Source of the DNA: an uncultured Eubacteriales bacterium | Lineage (GTDB): Bacteria; Bacillota; Clostridia; Oscillospirales; UMGS1783 | Assembly (NCBI GenBank): GCA_934456365.1 | Contig: CAKSHC010000006.1 | Span: 62,001-126,000, forward strand | Length of the DNA: 64,000 nucleotides | Direction: 5' to 3' | Shown here: in pieces, positions 7,658-15,277 of the stretch | How the letters are laid out: each line of letters starts with the position of its first letter | Numbering within the stretch: position 1 is the first letter of the stretch | Notes under the pieces: generated by a model | The model's database searches: none | The model's input: the letters and a program-made list of their open reading frames with translations, nothing else | Told to the model about the DNA's origin: nothing | Program-made: the position numbers and the translations under genes

Positions 7658-8966
7658 ATCGCAGCTCCATGCCGCCCCATTCGACCACGGTAAACCCCTC
7701 CCTCGCCGGCGCCGAAAGCGTTTGCGGGGGAAGCCCCACCGCTTCCTCCGAGCCCTTCCAGGCAAGGAAAACACGGATCAGCGAGTCCGGCTGAGGGGAG
7801 ATCCGAAGGGGATAGGCGGCTGTATAGACTTCCGTTTGGAAGGAAAGAATGTTGTAGGGATTTTTCTCCAGCCGGGGCAGCCAGTAAACGATGAATTCGT
7901 TGGCCTCGCGCCGGTTGAGCCCCAGTTTGGAAAGCTCTTTTTCCAAAAAGGCCGCCGTATCCTTTCCGGCCACGCAGAACCCCTCGGAGAAATCGGGGGT
8001 AAAGGCCTCGACGCCCTCCCAGTAGAGGTAGCTGTAGGTCTGGCCGGAGGAATCGGTCAGGGTGCCGTCGGGGCGGGCGGCGACGCGCCAGCCGTCGCGG
8101 TAGAGGGGATAGGTGCAGGTCAGAAGCTCCGGGCGGGCAAAGACGACCGAAACCTCCGTTTCCCGCTCGGGATAGAGATAGATCACCGGCTTGGCGACCG
8201 TTCCCGGATCGGGCTTCCAGGAGGATTCCGACAGGCTCACAAGTTCGGCCTCGGCCCGGTCGGCCTCCCAGTCGGTCCGGAAATTTCGCACGGTGCAGTC
8301 CACATAATCGCGCGGGCAGAGGTCATCGGGGACGGATCCGAGGATCTTGACGCGGTAGTTGTAGGGTTCGGTGGTGGTGGCGAAAAAGCAGTCGGAATAG
8401 ATCGTTTCGATCCGAAGATTCCGGAAAGATTCCGTTGGATTCTTTTGCGCGCGGCTCTCGTTGATCCAGGGCGAAGGGCCGGGGAGGCTCCGGGAGGACT
8501 CGACGGGTTCGCAGGAAATCGCCCGGACGCGGGCGGGGGAGGTGTCGGTCGGGAGGCCGCGGTAGGTGATTTTCAGAAGCTGGCCGGGCTCAGCGGAAAA
8601 GGAGGGGACATCGCGCAGGTAAAAGAAGAAGGCGGGGTTCCACTGGTTTTCCTGCGTGCCGAAAAGCGGGGCGACCTCCGCCCTGTCCCCCTGAACGGAA
8701 CGGAGAGAGGCGAGGAAGGTGTGGGTTTTTGGGGCGTTGTCCTTTTCCCAGAGCTCGTCGAGGGATTTGGAGAGGTCGCTTCCGAAGTAGACAACGGTTT
8801 GCCCGAGGGCGCCGTCGAGGGATTTCCGGTTCCAGCAGACGGTGCGGTAAAAGAGGGTGCGGACGCTGGAGGTGCCGTACCGGTCGATTTGCCGGTCGAA
8901 GGGGAGGAAGGCGGCGGGAAGCAGAAGGAGAGGGATGAGCAGGAGAAGGAAAAGCTTCTTTTTCAT
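7656..8966 (-). CDS. Secreted protein of unknown function with a KPVIYLYPE-type C-terminal domain
   Basis: 436 residues from the ATG at 8966, which has AAAGGAG upstream and opens a signal peptide (MKKKLFLLLLIPLLLLPAAF). A longer in-frame reading would overlap the LysR gene and lacks a ribosome site. No lipobox Cys follows, so it is exported or held by an uncleaved signal anchor. The C-terminal half carries KPVIYLYPERETEVSV, TCTYPLYRDGW and YSYLYWEGVEAF, a recurring but functionally undescribed domain seen in secreted proteins of Clostridia and some delta-proteobacteria. The N-terminal half shows nothing I recognise. It is convergent with the SDR operon and downstream of the LysR gene in the same direction. 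Confidence 0.75.
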   Translation of the reverse strand: MKKKLFLLLLIPLLLLPAAFLPFDRQIDRYGTSSVRTLFYRTVCWNRKSLDGALGQTVVYFGSDLSKSLDELWEKDNAPKTHTFLASLRSVQGDRAEVAPLFGTQENQWNPAFFFYLRDVPSFSAEPGQLLKITYRGLPTDTSPARVRAISCEPVESSRSLPGPSPWINESRAQKNPTESFRNLRIETIYSDCFFATTTEPYNYRVKILGSVPDDLCPRDYVDCTVRNFRTDWEADRAEAELVSLSESSWKPDPGTVAKPVIYLYPERETEVSVVFARPELLTCTYPLYRDGWRVAARPDGTLTDSSGQTYSYLYWEGVEAFTPDFSEGFCVAGKDTAAFLEKELSKLGLNRREANEFIVYWLPRLEKNPYNILSFQTEVYTAAYPLRISPQPDSLIRVFLAWKGSEEAVGLPPQTLSAPAREGFTVVEWGGMELR

Positions 8967-9030
8967 AAAATTCGCTCCTTTCGCAGGCTTTCTATCTTTT
9001 CCACGATCGGAGCGGGCGGATTGTCCGGCT

Positions 9031-9888
9031 TTATTCCGGTTTTTCCGGCGGGCAGAGCGCCAGGAAATCACGCACGGCGGGTGCGGGCGGGGCGCCGCGC
9101 CGCCAAACGAGGAGCGCCCGGGTGGTCAGCTCGGGATCACTAAGCTCGGCGAGGTGCAGACCGGCGCAGAGGCTGCGCATCGAGCGGGGAAAGAGGGCAG
9201 TGGCCAGCCCGGCGCGCACCCAAAGGAGGGCGTCACGCGCGTCGTCGCAAATGCAGAGGAGCTCGGGGGAGAGCCCCTGCCGGGCAAAGGCCGAGCGGAT
9301 CAGCTCCTCGTAGCGCCGGTAAAGGATCAGCGGCCGCCCCTCCAGGCTTTGCAGGGAAAGCCTTTCGCCCCCAAGGGGCTCGTCCGGCGGGGCGACGGCG
9401 ATCATCGGCTCGGTGCAGAGCGGGCGGCAGGCGAAGTCTTCCAACGGGGCCGGGGTGCGGGCCACGGTGAGATCCAGGATCCCGTCGCGCAGCTTTTGGA
9501 GAAGGGTGAAGGTGGCGCCGTCGCAGACCTCGAAGCGGTCCTGCGGGTGGGCGGCATGGTAGCGGGCGATCAGGGGCAAAACGGTGGCGACGGTTGACGA
9601 GGTGATCCCGAGGCGCAGGATGCGCCGCCGGCCGATCTGGGAAACCTCGGCCCGGGTGGAGCGGGCATATTCCAAAAGCCCCACGGCGCGGGCATACAAA
9701 AGCCGCCCGGCCTCGGTGGGAGCCATGCCGCGGGCCGAGCGCTCAAAGAGGGGCGCGCCCAGCTCCTGCTCCAGCTGGCGGACGGCATAGGTCACCGGCG
9801 GCTGGCTCATGTGCAGCCGCCTTGCCGCCTCGCTGACGCTGCCCGAATCGACCACCTGACGAAAAACCTCCAGCTGCCGCAGATCCAT
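9031..9888 (-). CDS. LysR-family transcriptional regulator
   Basis: 285 residues. The N-terminal winged helix-turn-helix (MDLRQLEVFRQVVDSGSVSEAARRL then HMSQPPVTYAVRQLEQELG, residues 1-60) is typical LysR. The remainder (about 90-285) is the periplasmic-binding-protein-like effector domain. It is divergently arranged with the ABC exporter at 9998, separated by a 109-base gap, the usual arrangement when a LysR protein controls its neighbour. The gap holds three TATATGG-like heptamers (9911-9917, 9941-9947, 9951-9957) that may be contact sites. Effector unknown. Confidence 0.9.
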   Translation of the reverse strand: MDLRQLEVFRQVVDSGSVSEAARRLHMSQPPVTYAVRQLEQELGAPLFERSARGMAPTEAGRLLYARAVGLLEYARSTRAEVSQIGRRRILRLGITSSTVATVLPLIARYHAAHPQDRFEVCDGATFTLLQKLRDGILDLTVARTPAPLEDFACRPLCTEPMIAVAPPDEPLGGERLSLQSLEGRPLILYRRYEELIRSAFARQGLSPELLCICDDARDALLWVRAGLATALFPRSMRSLCAGLHLAELSDPELTTRALLVWRRGAPPAPAVRDFLALCPPEKPE

Positions 9889-9997
9889 AGGAACCTCCTA
9901 TACAAAAAAAATATGGGAAAAGCATAAAAATAAGACTTCCTATATGGATTATATGGGTTTATACTAAAGGAGTCAAGACAGAAAACGGAGAGGGACT

Positions 9998-11719
9998 ATG
10001 CGAAATCTGGTTGTTTTTTTGAAGAAATACCGGCGGGAGAGCATTCTTGCGCCGCTTTTCAAGCTGCTGGAGGCTTTGTTTGATCTGTTTGTGCCGCTTG
10101 TGGTGGCCCGGATGATCGACGCGGGCGCAGGCGACGGGAAAACGGTCTGGCTTTCCTTCGGCGAGCTTCTGGCGATGGCGGTGGTGGGGCTGGCGTTTTG
10201 CGTGGTGGCGCAGTATTTTTCGGCCAAGGCGAGCGTGGGGTTTGCCTCGTCTTTGCGGCAGGCGTTGTTTGACCATGTGCAGAAGCTGAGCTACTCCGAT
10301 CTGGACCGGCTGGGCAGCGACACGCTGATTACCCGCTTATCCGACGATGTGAATCAGGTGCAGACGGGGCTCAACATGGGGCTGCGGCTTTTGCTGCGCA
10401 GCCCGTTTATCGTGTTCGGCGCGATGGGGATGGCCTTTTTCATCGATGTGCGCTGCGCTTTGATCTTTGCGGCCTCGATCCCGGTTTTGCTGGCGGTCAC
10501 GCTGCTTCTGATGCGCCTGAGCATTCCGCTGTTCGGGCGCGCGCAGGCGGGGCTGGACCGGGTGACGGGGCTGACCCGCGAGAACCTGACGGGGGTGCGG
10601 GTGATCCGCGCCTTTTGCCGGGAGGAGCAGGCTGTGGCCGAGTTTGACGAGAAAAACCGCGAGCTGACCCGGCTCAACCGGTTTGTGGGCAAGCTTTCGG
10701 CGCTGCTCAATCCGGTGACCTATCTGCTCATCAATCTGGCCACCGTGTGGCTGATCCGGGTGGCGGGGGTGCGGGTCAACCTCGGCGGGCTCGGGCAAGG
10801 CGAGGTGGTGGCGCTTTATAACTACATGCTTCAGATCATCGTGGAGCTGATCAAGCTGGCGGCGCTGATCATCACGCTCAACAAATCGCTGGCCTGCGCG
10901 CGGAGGGCTTCGGCGGTTTTGGCGGTGGAGCCGGGGCTGCGCGAGCCGGAAACCAGCCAAAGCACGGCGGAGGGGGCACCGGCGGTGGCCTTTTCGCACG
11001 TTTCCTTCACCTATCCCGGCGCGGGCGCGCCGAGCCTGACGGATATTGATTTCTGCGCCGAAAAGGGGCAGACCATCGGGATCATCGGCGGCACAGGCAG
11101 CGGGAAAACTACGCTGTGCGACCTGATTCCGCGCTTTTACGAGGCGAGCGAGGGGGAGGTGCGCCTGTTCGGCGCGCCGGTGAACCGGCTTTCCCGCCGA
11201 CGGCTGGGCGAGCTGTGCGGGGTGGTGCCGCAGAAGGCGGTGCTGTTTCGCGGCAGTGTGCGCGACAATCTGCTCTGGGGCAAGGAAAACGCCACCGACG
11301 AGGAGCTCTGGCGGGCGCTGCGGCTGGCGCAGGCCGAGGAAGTGGTGCGTCAGAAGCCGGGCGGACTGGATTTTGAGCTGGAGCAGAACGGGCGCAATCT
11401 TTCGGGCGGGCAGAAGCAGCGGCTCACCATCGCCCGGGCGCTGGTCAAAAACCCACCCATTCTGATCCTGGACGACAGCTCGAGCGCGCTCGACTACGCG
11501 ACCGACGCCGCTTTGCGCACGGCGCTTGCCACCCTTTCGGGCACGACCATTTTCTTAATCTCGCAGCGGATCGCCTGTGTGCGCCATGCAGATCGGATCC
11601 TGGTGCTCGACAACGGTGCGCTGGTCGGCTCGGGGCGGCACGAGGAGCTGATGAAAAACTGCGCGGTTTACCGCGGGATTTTTGAATCGCAGTTTCCGGA
11701 AGGGGAGGAAGAGAAATGA
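9998..11719 (+). CDS. ABC exporter half-transporter, degenerate-site subunit
   Basis: 573 residues: six-helix exporter membrane domain (about 15-310) followed by a nucleotide-binding domain. The Walker A is GGTGSGKTTL (about 365-373), the signature LSGGQ is canonical, but the residue after Walker B is Asp rather than Glu (ILILDDSSSALD, about 490), marking the degenerate ATP site of a heterodimeric exporter such as the BmrCD type. Its stop overlaps the start of the next gene by four bases (ATGA), so the two halves are coupled. Substrate is not evident; drug or peptide export is the family norm. It is probably controlled by the divergent LysR protein. Confidence 0.9.
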   Translation: MRNLVVFLKKYRRESILAPLFKLLEALFDLFVPLVVARMIDAGAGDGKTVWLSFGELLAMAVVGLAFCVVAQYFSAKASVGFASSLRQALFDHVQKLSYSDLDRLGSDTLITRLSDDVNQVQTGLNMGLRLLLRSPFIVFGAMGMAFFIDVRCALIFAASIPVLLAVTLLLMRLSIPLFGRAQAGLDRVTGLTRENLTGVRVIRAFCREEQAVAEFDEKNRELTRLNRFVGKLSALLNPVTYLLINLATVWLIRVAGVRVNLGGLGQGEVVALYNYMLQIIVELIKLAALIITLNKSLACARRASAVLAVEPGLREPETSQSTAEGAPAVAFSHVSFTYPGAGAPSLTDIDFCAEKGQTIGIIGGTGSGKTTLCDLIPRFYEASEGEVRLFGAPVNRLSRRRLGELCGVVPQKAVLFRGSVRDNLLWGKENATDEELWRALRLAQAEEVVRQKPGGLDFELEQNGRNLSGGQKQRLTIARALVKNPPILILDDSSSALDYATDAALRTALATLSGTTIFLISQRIACVRHADRILVLDNGALVGSGRHEELMKNCAVYRGIFESQFPEGEEEK

Positions 11720-13455
11720 ACAAGAGCAGACAAACGGGCGCGCTGCGCCGGCTTCTTCCCTTTGTGGGGCGCTTCTGGCCGGCTTTGATTTTGAGCCTGA
11801 TCTGCGCGGCGGGGGCTGTGCTTCTGCAGCTATGGGTGCCGATCTTATTCGGCGACGCCATCGACGCCATCCGCGGCACGGGCTGGGTGGATTTTTCGGC
11901 GATGGGGCGGGCTTTATGGCAGGCGGCGCTTTGCGCGGCGGGTGCGGCGCTCTGCACCTGGGGCATGAACCGGCTCAACAACCGGATCACCTACGGGGTG
12001 GTGGAGGAGGTGCGCACCCGGGCGATCCGCCACATTCAGAAGATGCCGCTTTCCTATCTGGATTCCCACAGCACGGGCGATATCGTCAGCCGGGTCATCG
12101 GCGATACCGATGTGCTCTCCGACGGGCTGCTGCTGGGGTTCACGCAGCTTTTCTCGGGGGTTTTGACGGTGATCGCGACCCTGTTTTTCCTCTTTTCCAA
12201 GAATGTGCCCATTTCGCTTTTGGTGGTGGTGTGCACCCCCTTGAGCTTTCTGGTGGCGCGCTTTATTTCGCGGCGGTCGTATAAGCTGTTTCGCCGACAG
12301 AGCGAGGTGCGCGGGCGGCAGACGGCGCTGATCGATGAGATGGTGGGCAATCAGAAGGTAGTGCACGCTTTTGGGTATGAGGAGCGGGCGTCGCGGCGGT
12401 TTGCCGCGATCAACGAGGAGCTTCAGGGCTGCGCCACGCAGGCGGTGTTTTACGGGTCGCTGACCAATCCCTCCACCCGGTTTGTCAACAGTGTGATCTA
12501 CGCGGGGGTGGCGCTTTTGGGGATTTTTCTGATTCCGGGCGGGAGCCTGACGGTCGGCGGGCTTTCGGTGATGCTGGCGTATGCCAATCAGTATATGAAG
12601 CCCTTCAACGACATCAGCTCGGTCATTGCCGAGCTGCAGAATGCGCTGGCCTGCGCGTCGCGTGTGTTTGATCTTTTGGACGAGCCGCAGGAATCGCCCG
12701 ACGCGCCGGGCGAGCGGGGCTCGGATCGGGGCGAGGTGGCTTTTTCCGACGTTTCCTTCTCCTATCGCCCGGATCGCCCGCTTATCGAGCATTTTGACTT
12801 CACGGCCCGACCCGGGATGCGGGTGGCCATTGTGGGGCCGACGGGCTGCGGGAAAACGACGCTGATCAACCTGCTCATGCGCTTTTACGAGGTCAACGGC
12901 GGCGAAATTTTGCTGGACGGGCAGCCGATTCAGAGCCTGTCGCGCCATGCGCTGCGCAGCGGGTTTGGAATGGTTTTGCAGGAAACCTGGCTGAAGAGCG
13001 GCACGGTGCGCGACAACATCCGCTTCGGCCGCCCGGAGGCGACCGACGAGGAGGTGGAGGCTGCCGCGCGGGCGGCGCACTGCCGGGAATTCATCCGGCG
13101 GCTGCCGCAGGGGCTGGACACCGAGCTGACGGAGGACAGCCTCAGCGCCGGGCAGAAGCAGCTTTTGTGCATTGCGCGGGTGATGCTTTGCCGCCCGCCC
13201 ATGCTGATTCTGGACGAGGCCACCTCCAGCATCGACACCCGCACCGAGGTGCTGGTGCAGAAGGCTTTTGACGAGCTGATGCGCGGGCGCACCAGCTTTG
13301 TGGTGGCGCATCGGCTCTCCACCGTGCGCGACGCCGACTGCATTCTGGTCATGCGCGACGGAAAGATCGTGGAGCAGGGGCGGCACGAGGAGCTTCTGGC
13401 GCGGGGCGGGTTCTACAGCAAGCTTTATCAGAGCCAGTTTGCCCACGCCGAATAA
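11716..13455 (+). CDS. ABC exporter half-transporter, catalytic-site subunit
   Basis: 579 residues, same layout as its partner. Walker A is GPTGCGKTTL (about 374-383), Walker B carries the catalytic Glu (MLILDEATSSID, about 499), and the signature is altered to LSAGQ. The two genes are therefore complementary: the competent ATP site is built from this subunit's Walker A/B and the partner's LSGGQ, the other site being weak. This is the usual asymmetry of heterodimeric multidrug-type exporters. The gene ends just before a strong terminator. Confidence 0.9.
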   Translation: MNKSRQTGALRRLLPFVGRFWPALILSLICAAGAVLLQLWVPILFGDAIDAIRGTGWVDFSAMGRALWQAALCAAGAALCTWGMNRLNNRITYGVVEEVRTRAIRHIQKMPLSYLDSHSTGDIVSRVIGDTDVLSDGLLLGFTQLFSGVLTVIATLFFLFSKNVPISLLVVVCTPLSFLVARFISRRSYKLFRRQSEVRGRQTALIDEMVGNQKVVHAFGYEERASRRFAAINEELQGCATQAVFYGSLTNPSTRFVNSVIYAGVALLGIFLIPGGSLTVGGLSVMLAYANQYMKPFNDISSVIAELQNALACASRVFDLLDEPQESPDAPGERGSDRGEVAFSDVSFSYRPDRPLIEHFDFTARPGMRVAIVGPTGCGKTTLINLLMRFYEVNGGEILLDGQPIQSLSRHALRSGFGMVLQETWLKSGTVRDNIRFGRPEATDEEVEAAARAAHCREFIRRLPQGLDTELTEDSLSAGQKQLLCIARVMLCRPPMLILDEATSSIDTRTEVLVQKAFDELMRGRTSFVVAHRLSTVRDADCILVMRDGKIVEQGRHEELLARGGFYSKLYQSQFAHAE

Positions 13456-13464
13456 AGGCGAACG

Positions 13465-13499
13465 GCCGGACGGATTCTTCCGTCCGGCTTGTTTTTTTT
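13465..13499 (+). terminator. Terminator of the ABC exporter operon
   Basis: Stem GCCGGACGG/CCGTCCGGC with a six-base loop, followed by TTG and eight Ts. The T run overlaps the -35 of the following mocR-like gene. Confidence 0.9.
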
Positions 13500-13517
13500 G
13501 GGGAAATCCGCTATACT
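13489..13517 (+). promoter_or_regulatory. Promoter of the mocR-like gene
   Basis: TTGTTT (13489-13494), 17-base spacer, TATACT (13512-13517), 50 bases before the start codon. Confidence 0.5.
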
Positions 13518-13566
13518 GGATTTGGATCGATCAAAAGAAAAGATTTGAGAAAAAGGATCGGGTCAG

Positions 13567-14610
13567 ATGACGAGATACGAAGCCATTTATGAAAAGATGA
13601 AGAAGGAGATCGTGGCGGGGGCGTATGCCTACGGGGAGCGCCTTCCCTCCAAGCGCGACGCGGCGGCGCGGGAGGGGGTGAGCGTGGTCACCATCGAGCA
13701 TGCTTATGCGCTTTTGGAGGAGGAGGGCTACATTCGCTCGGCGGCGCGGAGGGGGTATTTCGCCTCGTATCGCGCAGAGCAGACCTTTGCCCGGCTGGAG
13801 GAGCCGCCCGCGGCGCGGCGGGAGGCGGCGCCCGTTTGGAAGGGGGATTTTCCGGCGAGCGTGTATGCCAAGGCGGTGCGTCGGGTGCTCAGCGAGCGGC
13901 TGGGCGAGATTCTGGAGCGCACCGAAAACGCCGGGCTGCCGGCGCTGCGCGAGGAGATCGCGCGGTATCTTTCCCGGGTGCGGGGGATCGGGATCCGCCC
14001 CGAGCAGGTGTGGATCGGGTCGGGCGCCGAGTCGCTGTATCACCGGGCGGTTCTGCTGTTGGGGCGCGAGCGCCGCTATGCCATTGAGGCGCCTTCCTAT
14101 GAAAAGATCGAGCTTTCCTACCGTGCGCACGGAATTTGCTGCGAGCGCCTCGCGCTGGGGCCAGACGGAGTGGATTCGGCGGCGCTGGCGCGCACGCGGG
14201 CGGATGTGCTGCATGTGACGCCCTACCACAGCTACCCTAGCGGCATCACGGCCACCGCCGCCAAGAAGCAGGAATATCTTGCCTGGGCGCGCGCAGAGGC
14301 GGGGCGGGTGATTTTGGAGGACGATTTCGGCTCGGAGTTCAGCCGCATCCGCAAGCCGATCGAAACGCTTTTTGCCCTCGATCCCGAGCGGGTGATCTAT
14401 ATCAACACCTTTTCGCAAACCATCTCGCCCGCCGTGCGCGTGGGGTATATGCTGCTGCCTGCCGGGCTTTTGCCGCAGGCCGAGGAGCGGATCGGGTTTA
14501 TGTCCTGCACGGTGCCGGTTCTGGAGCAGTTTGCGGTGGCGGATCTTCTGCGCTCCGGCGCGTTTGAGCGCCACCTCAATCGGGTGCGCCGCCGCCTGCG
14601 CGAGGGATGA
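13567..14610 (+). CDS. Shortened MocR/PdxR-type GntR regulator with the PLP lysine replaced by Gln
   Basis: 347 residues against about 450-470 for the family. Residues 1-75 form a GntR winged helix (YGERLPSKRDAAAREGVSVVTIE-like region). The rest is an aminotransferase-like domain with TPYHSYPSGIT and LEDDFGSEF. At the position of the Schiff-base lysine (family TFSKT) the protein reads TFSQT: Gln284, codon CAA at 14416. The chain stops after AFERHLNRVRRRLREG, where full-length relatives continue for roughly 100 residues. Both changes suggest PLP is not bound in the usual way, or that the gene is decaying. The last 77 bases recur at 23701-23777. The target is unknown. Confidence 0.8.
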   Translation: MTRYEAIYEKMKKEIVAGAYAYGERLPSKRDAAAREGVSVVTIEHAYALLEEEGYIRSAARRGYFASYRAEQTFARLEEPPAARREAAPVWKGDFPASVYAKAVRRVLSERLGEILERTENAGLPALREEIARYLSRVRGIGIRPEQVWIGSGAESLYHRAVLLLGRERRYAIEAPSYEKIELSYRAHGICCERLALGPDGVDSAALARTRADVLHVTPYHSYPSGITATAAKKQEYLAWARAEAGRVILEDDFGSEFSRIRKPIETLFALDPERVIYINTFSQTISPAVRVGYMLLPAGLLPQAEERIGFMSCTVPVLEQFAVADLLRSGAFERHLNRVRRRLREG

Positions 14611-14614
14611 AAAA
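14538..14614 (+). repeat. 77-nt repeat, copy A (3' end of mocR-like gene)
   Basis: This segment, from GGCGGATCTT to just past the stop codon (GAGGGATGAAAA), matches 23701-23777 at 76 of 77 positions; the one difference is G versus A in the codon context TTTGAGCG/TTTGAACG. Confidence 0.9.
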
Positions 14615-14645
14615 GAAATCAGATGAGGGATAGTTTCTATAAAGC

Positions 14646-14677
14646 ATAAGCATCGGCCGCACTTGGCCGATGCTTAT
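14646..14677. other. Strong hairpin between mocR-like gene and CRISPR region
   Basis: A perfect 13-bp stem ATAAGCATCGGCC/GGCCGATGCTTAT with a six-base loop. Neither side carries a proper T run, so it is not a textbook intrinsic terminator. It could still end the mocR transcript, or form the 3' structure of the leftward small RNA that starts near 14721. Confidence 0.6.
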
Positions 14678-14721
14678 CTCATAATAAAAACATATTTTCA
14701 ATCCACTTGCGCTCGCAAGAC
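14646..14721 (-). ncRNA. Candidate small RNA starting with a CRISPR-repeat-like hairpin
   Basis: A consensus leftward promoter would start transcription near 14721. The RNA then opens with GT, a 5-bp stem CTTGC/GCAAG around GAGC, and TGGATTGAAAAT (14721 down to about 14694). This is the same framework as the nearby array repeats (GT, GC-rich stem, four-base loop, TGGATTGAAAT) but with a different stem. About 16 AT-rich bases later comes the 13-bp hairpin at 14646-14677. I see no second repeat. It may be a one-repeat crRNA-like RNA or a relic of an inverted array. Confidence 0.45.
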
Positions 14722-14727
14722 TCTTTT

Positions 14728-14755
14728 AGTATAACAGTTGGCGGCGGAATGTCAA
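14728..14755 (-). promoter_or_regulatory. Leftward promoter of the repeat-like small RNA
   Basis: On the minus strand TTGACA (14755-14750), 16-base spacer, TATACT (14733-14728). The predicted start coincides with the first base of the repeat-like hairpin. Confidence 0.65.
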
Positions 14756-14826
14756 GCGGATCTGTCTGTTCAAAAGACTTTTACACATTTCTTTAGAATA
14801 CTATGAATACATAGAACTTAAAGATA

Positions 14827-14854
14827 TTGACAACTTGAGAAGATGCGGTATAAT
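14827..14854 (+). promoter_or_regulatory. Consensus promoter reading into the CRISPR array
   Basis: TTGACA (14827-14832), 16-base spacer, TATAAT (14849-14854): both hexamers perfect. The first repeat begins 42 bases after the -10, consistent with a short leader. Confidence 0.75.
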
Positions 14855-14896
14855 AAAAACAAACACTCCGCAAGGATTGTTCGATATCAAAATGAC

Positions 14897-15130
14897 GTCC
14901 CACCCCTCGCGGGGGTGGGTGGATTGAAATATGCTCCTGCATCCCTCTGCCGTGCTGCAGGTCATGTCCCGCCCCTCGCGGGGTGGGTGGATTGAAATTT
15001 CGAGGAGTTCCGCGACGATCCGGAGCACTACGTCCCACCCCTCGCGGGGTGGATGGATTGAAATACCATCTCCGCGCCGGACGCCTTCGCCGGGCGGGAT
15101 CCCACCTCTTGCGGGGTGGGGAGTTGAAAT
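14897..15130 (+). CRISPR. Short orphan CRISPR array, type I-C-like repeats (4 repeats, 3 spacers)
   Basis: Repeats at 14897-14930 (34 nt, one extra G), 14966-14998, 15032-15064 (33 nt) and a decayed last repeat at about 15099-15130. They start GTCCCACCCC, end GGATTGAAAT and fold through CCCACCCC/GGGGTGGG around TCGC, the pattern of type I-C repeats. Spacers are 35, 33 and 34 nt (14931-14965, 14999-15031, 15065-15098) and unlike each other. The decayed repeat at the right and the promoter at the left both place the leader on the left. No cas gene is present in the window, so processing would need cas genes elsewhere. The flanks 14756-14826 and 15131-15233 show no genes. Confidence 0.85.
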
Positions 15131-15233
15131 TCGTGATATTGTTGAAAAGTGTGCTTTCCGTAGGTTATGGTTCCAAAACATTTCTATGAAATACTTGTTC
15201 ATAGGAATTTATTTCTACGGATAGGCAAAAAAG

Positions 15234-15264
15234 AAGCTCTGTTCCGCGAGGGAACAGAGCTTTT
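15234..15264. terminator. Terminator between CRISPR array and glycosyltransferase gene
   Basis: Stem AAGCTCTGTTCC/GGAACAGAGCTT with loop GCGAG; A-rich on the left and T-rich on the right, so usable from both directions. Confidence 0.8.
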
Positions 15265-15277
15265 CTATATCCGGATA

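Noticed and set aside
9889..9997. Riboswitch between the LysR and ABC exporter genes
   Set aside because: The gap is short and AT-rich with only TATATGG-like repeats; no conserved aptamer pattern is visible.
14646..14677. The 13-bp hairpin as a standard terminator of the mocR-like gene
   Set aside because: No T run on either side; kept only as a hairpin.
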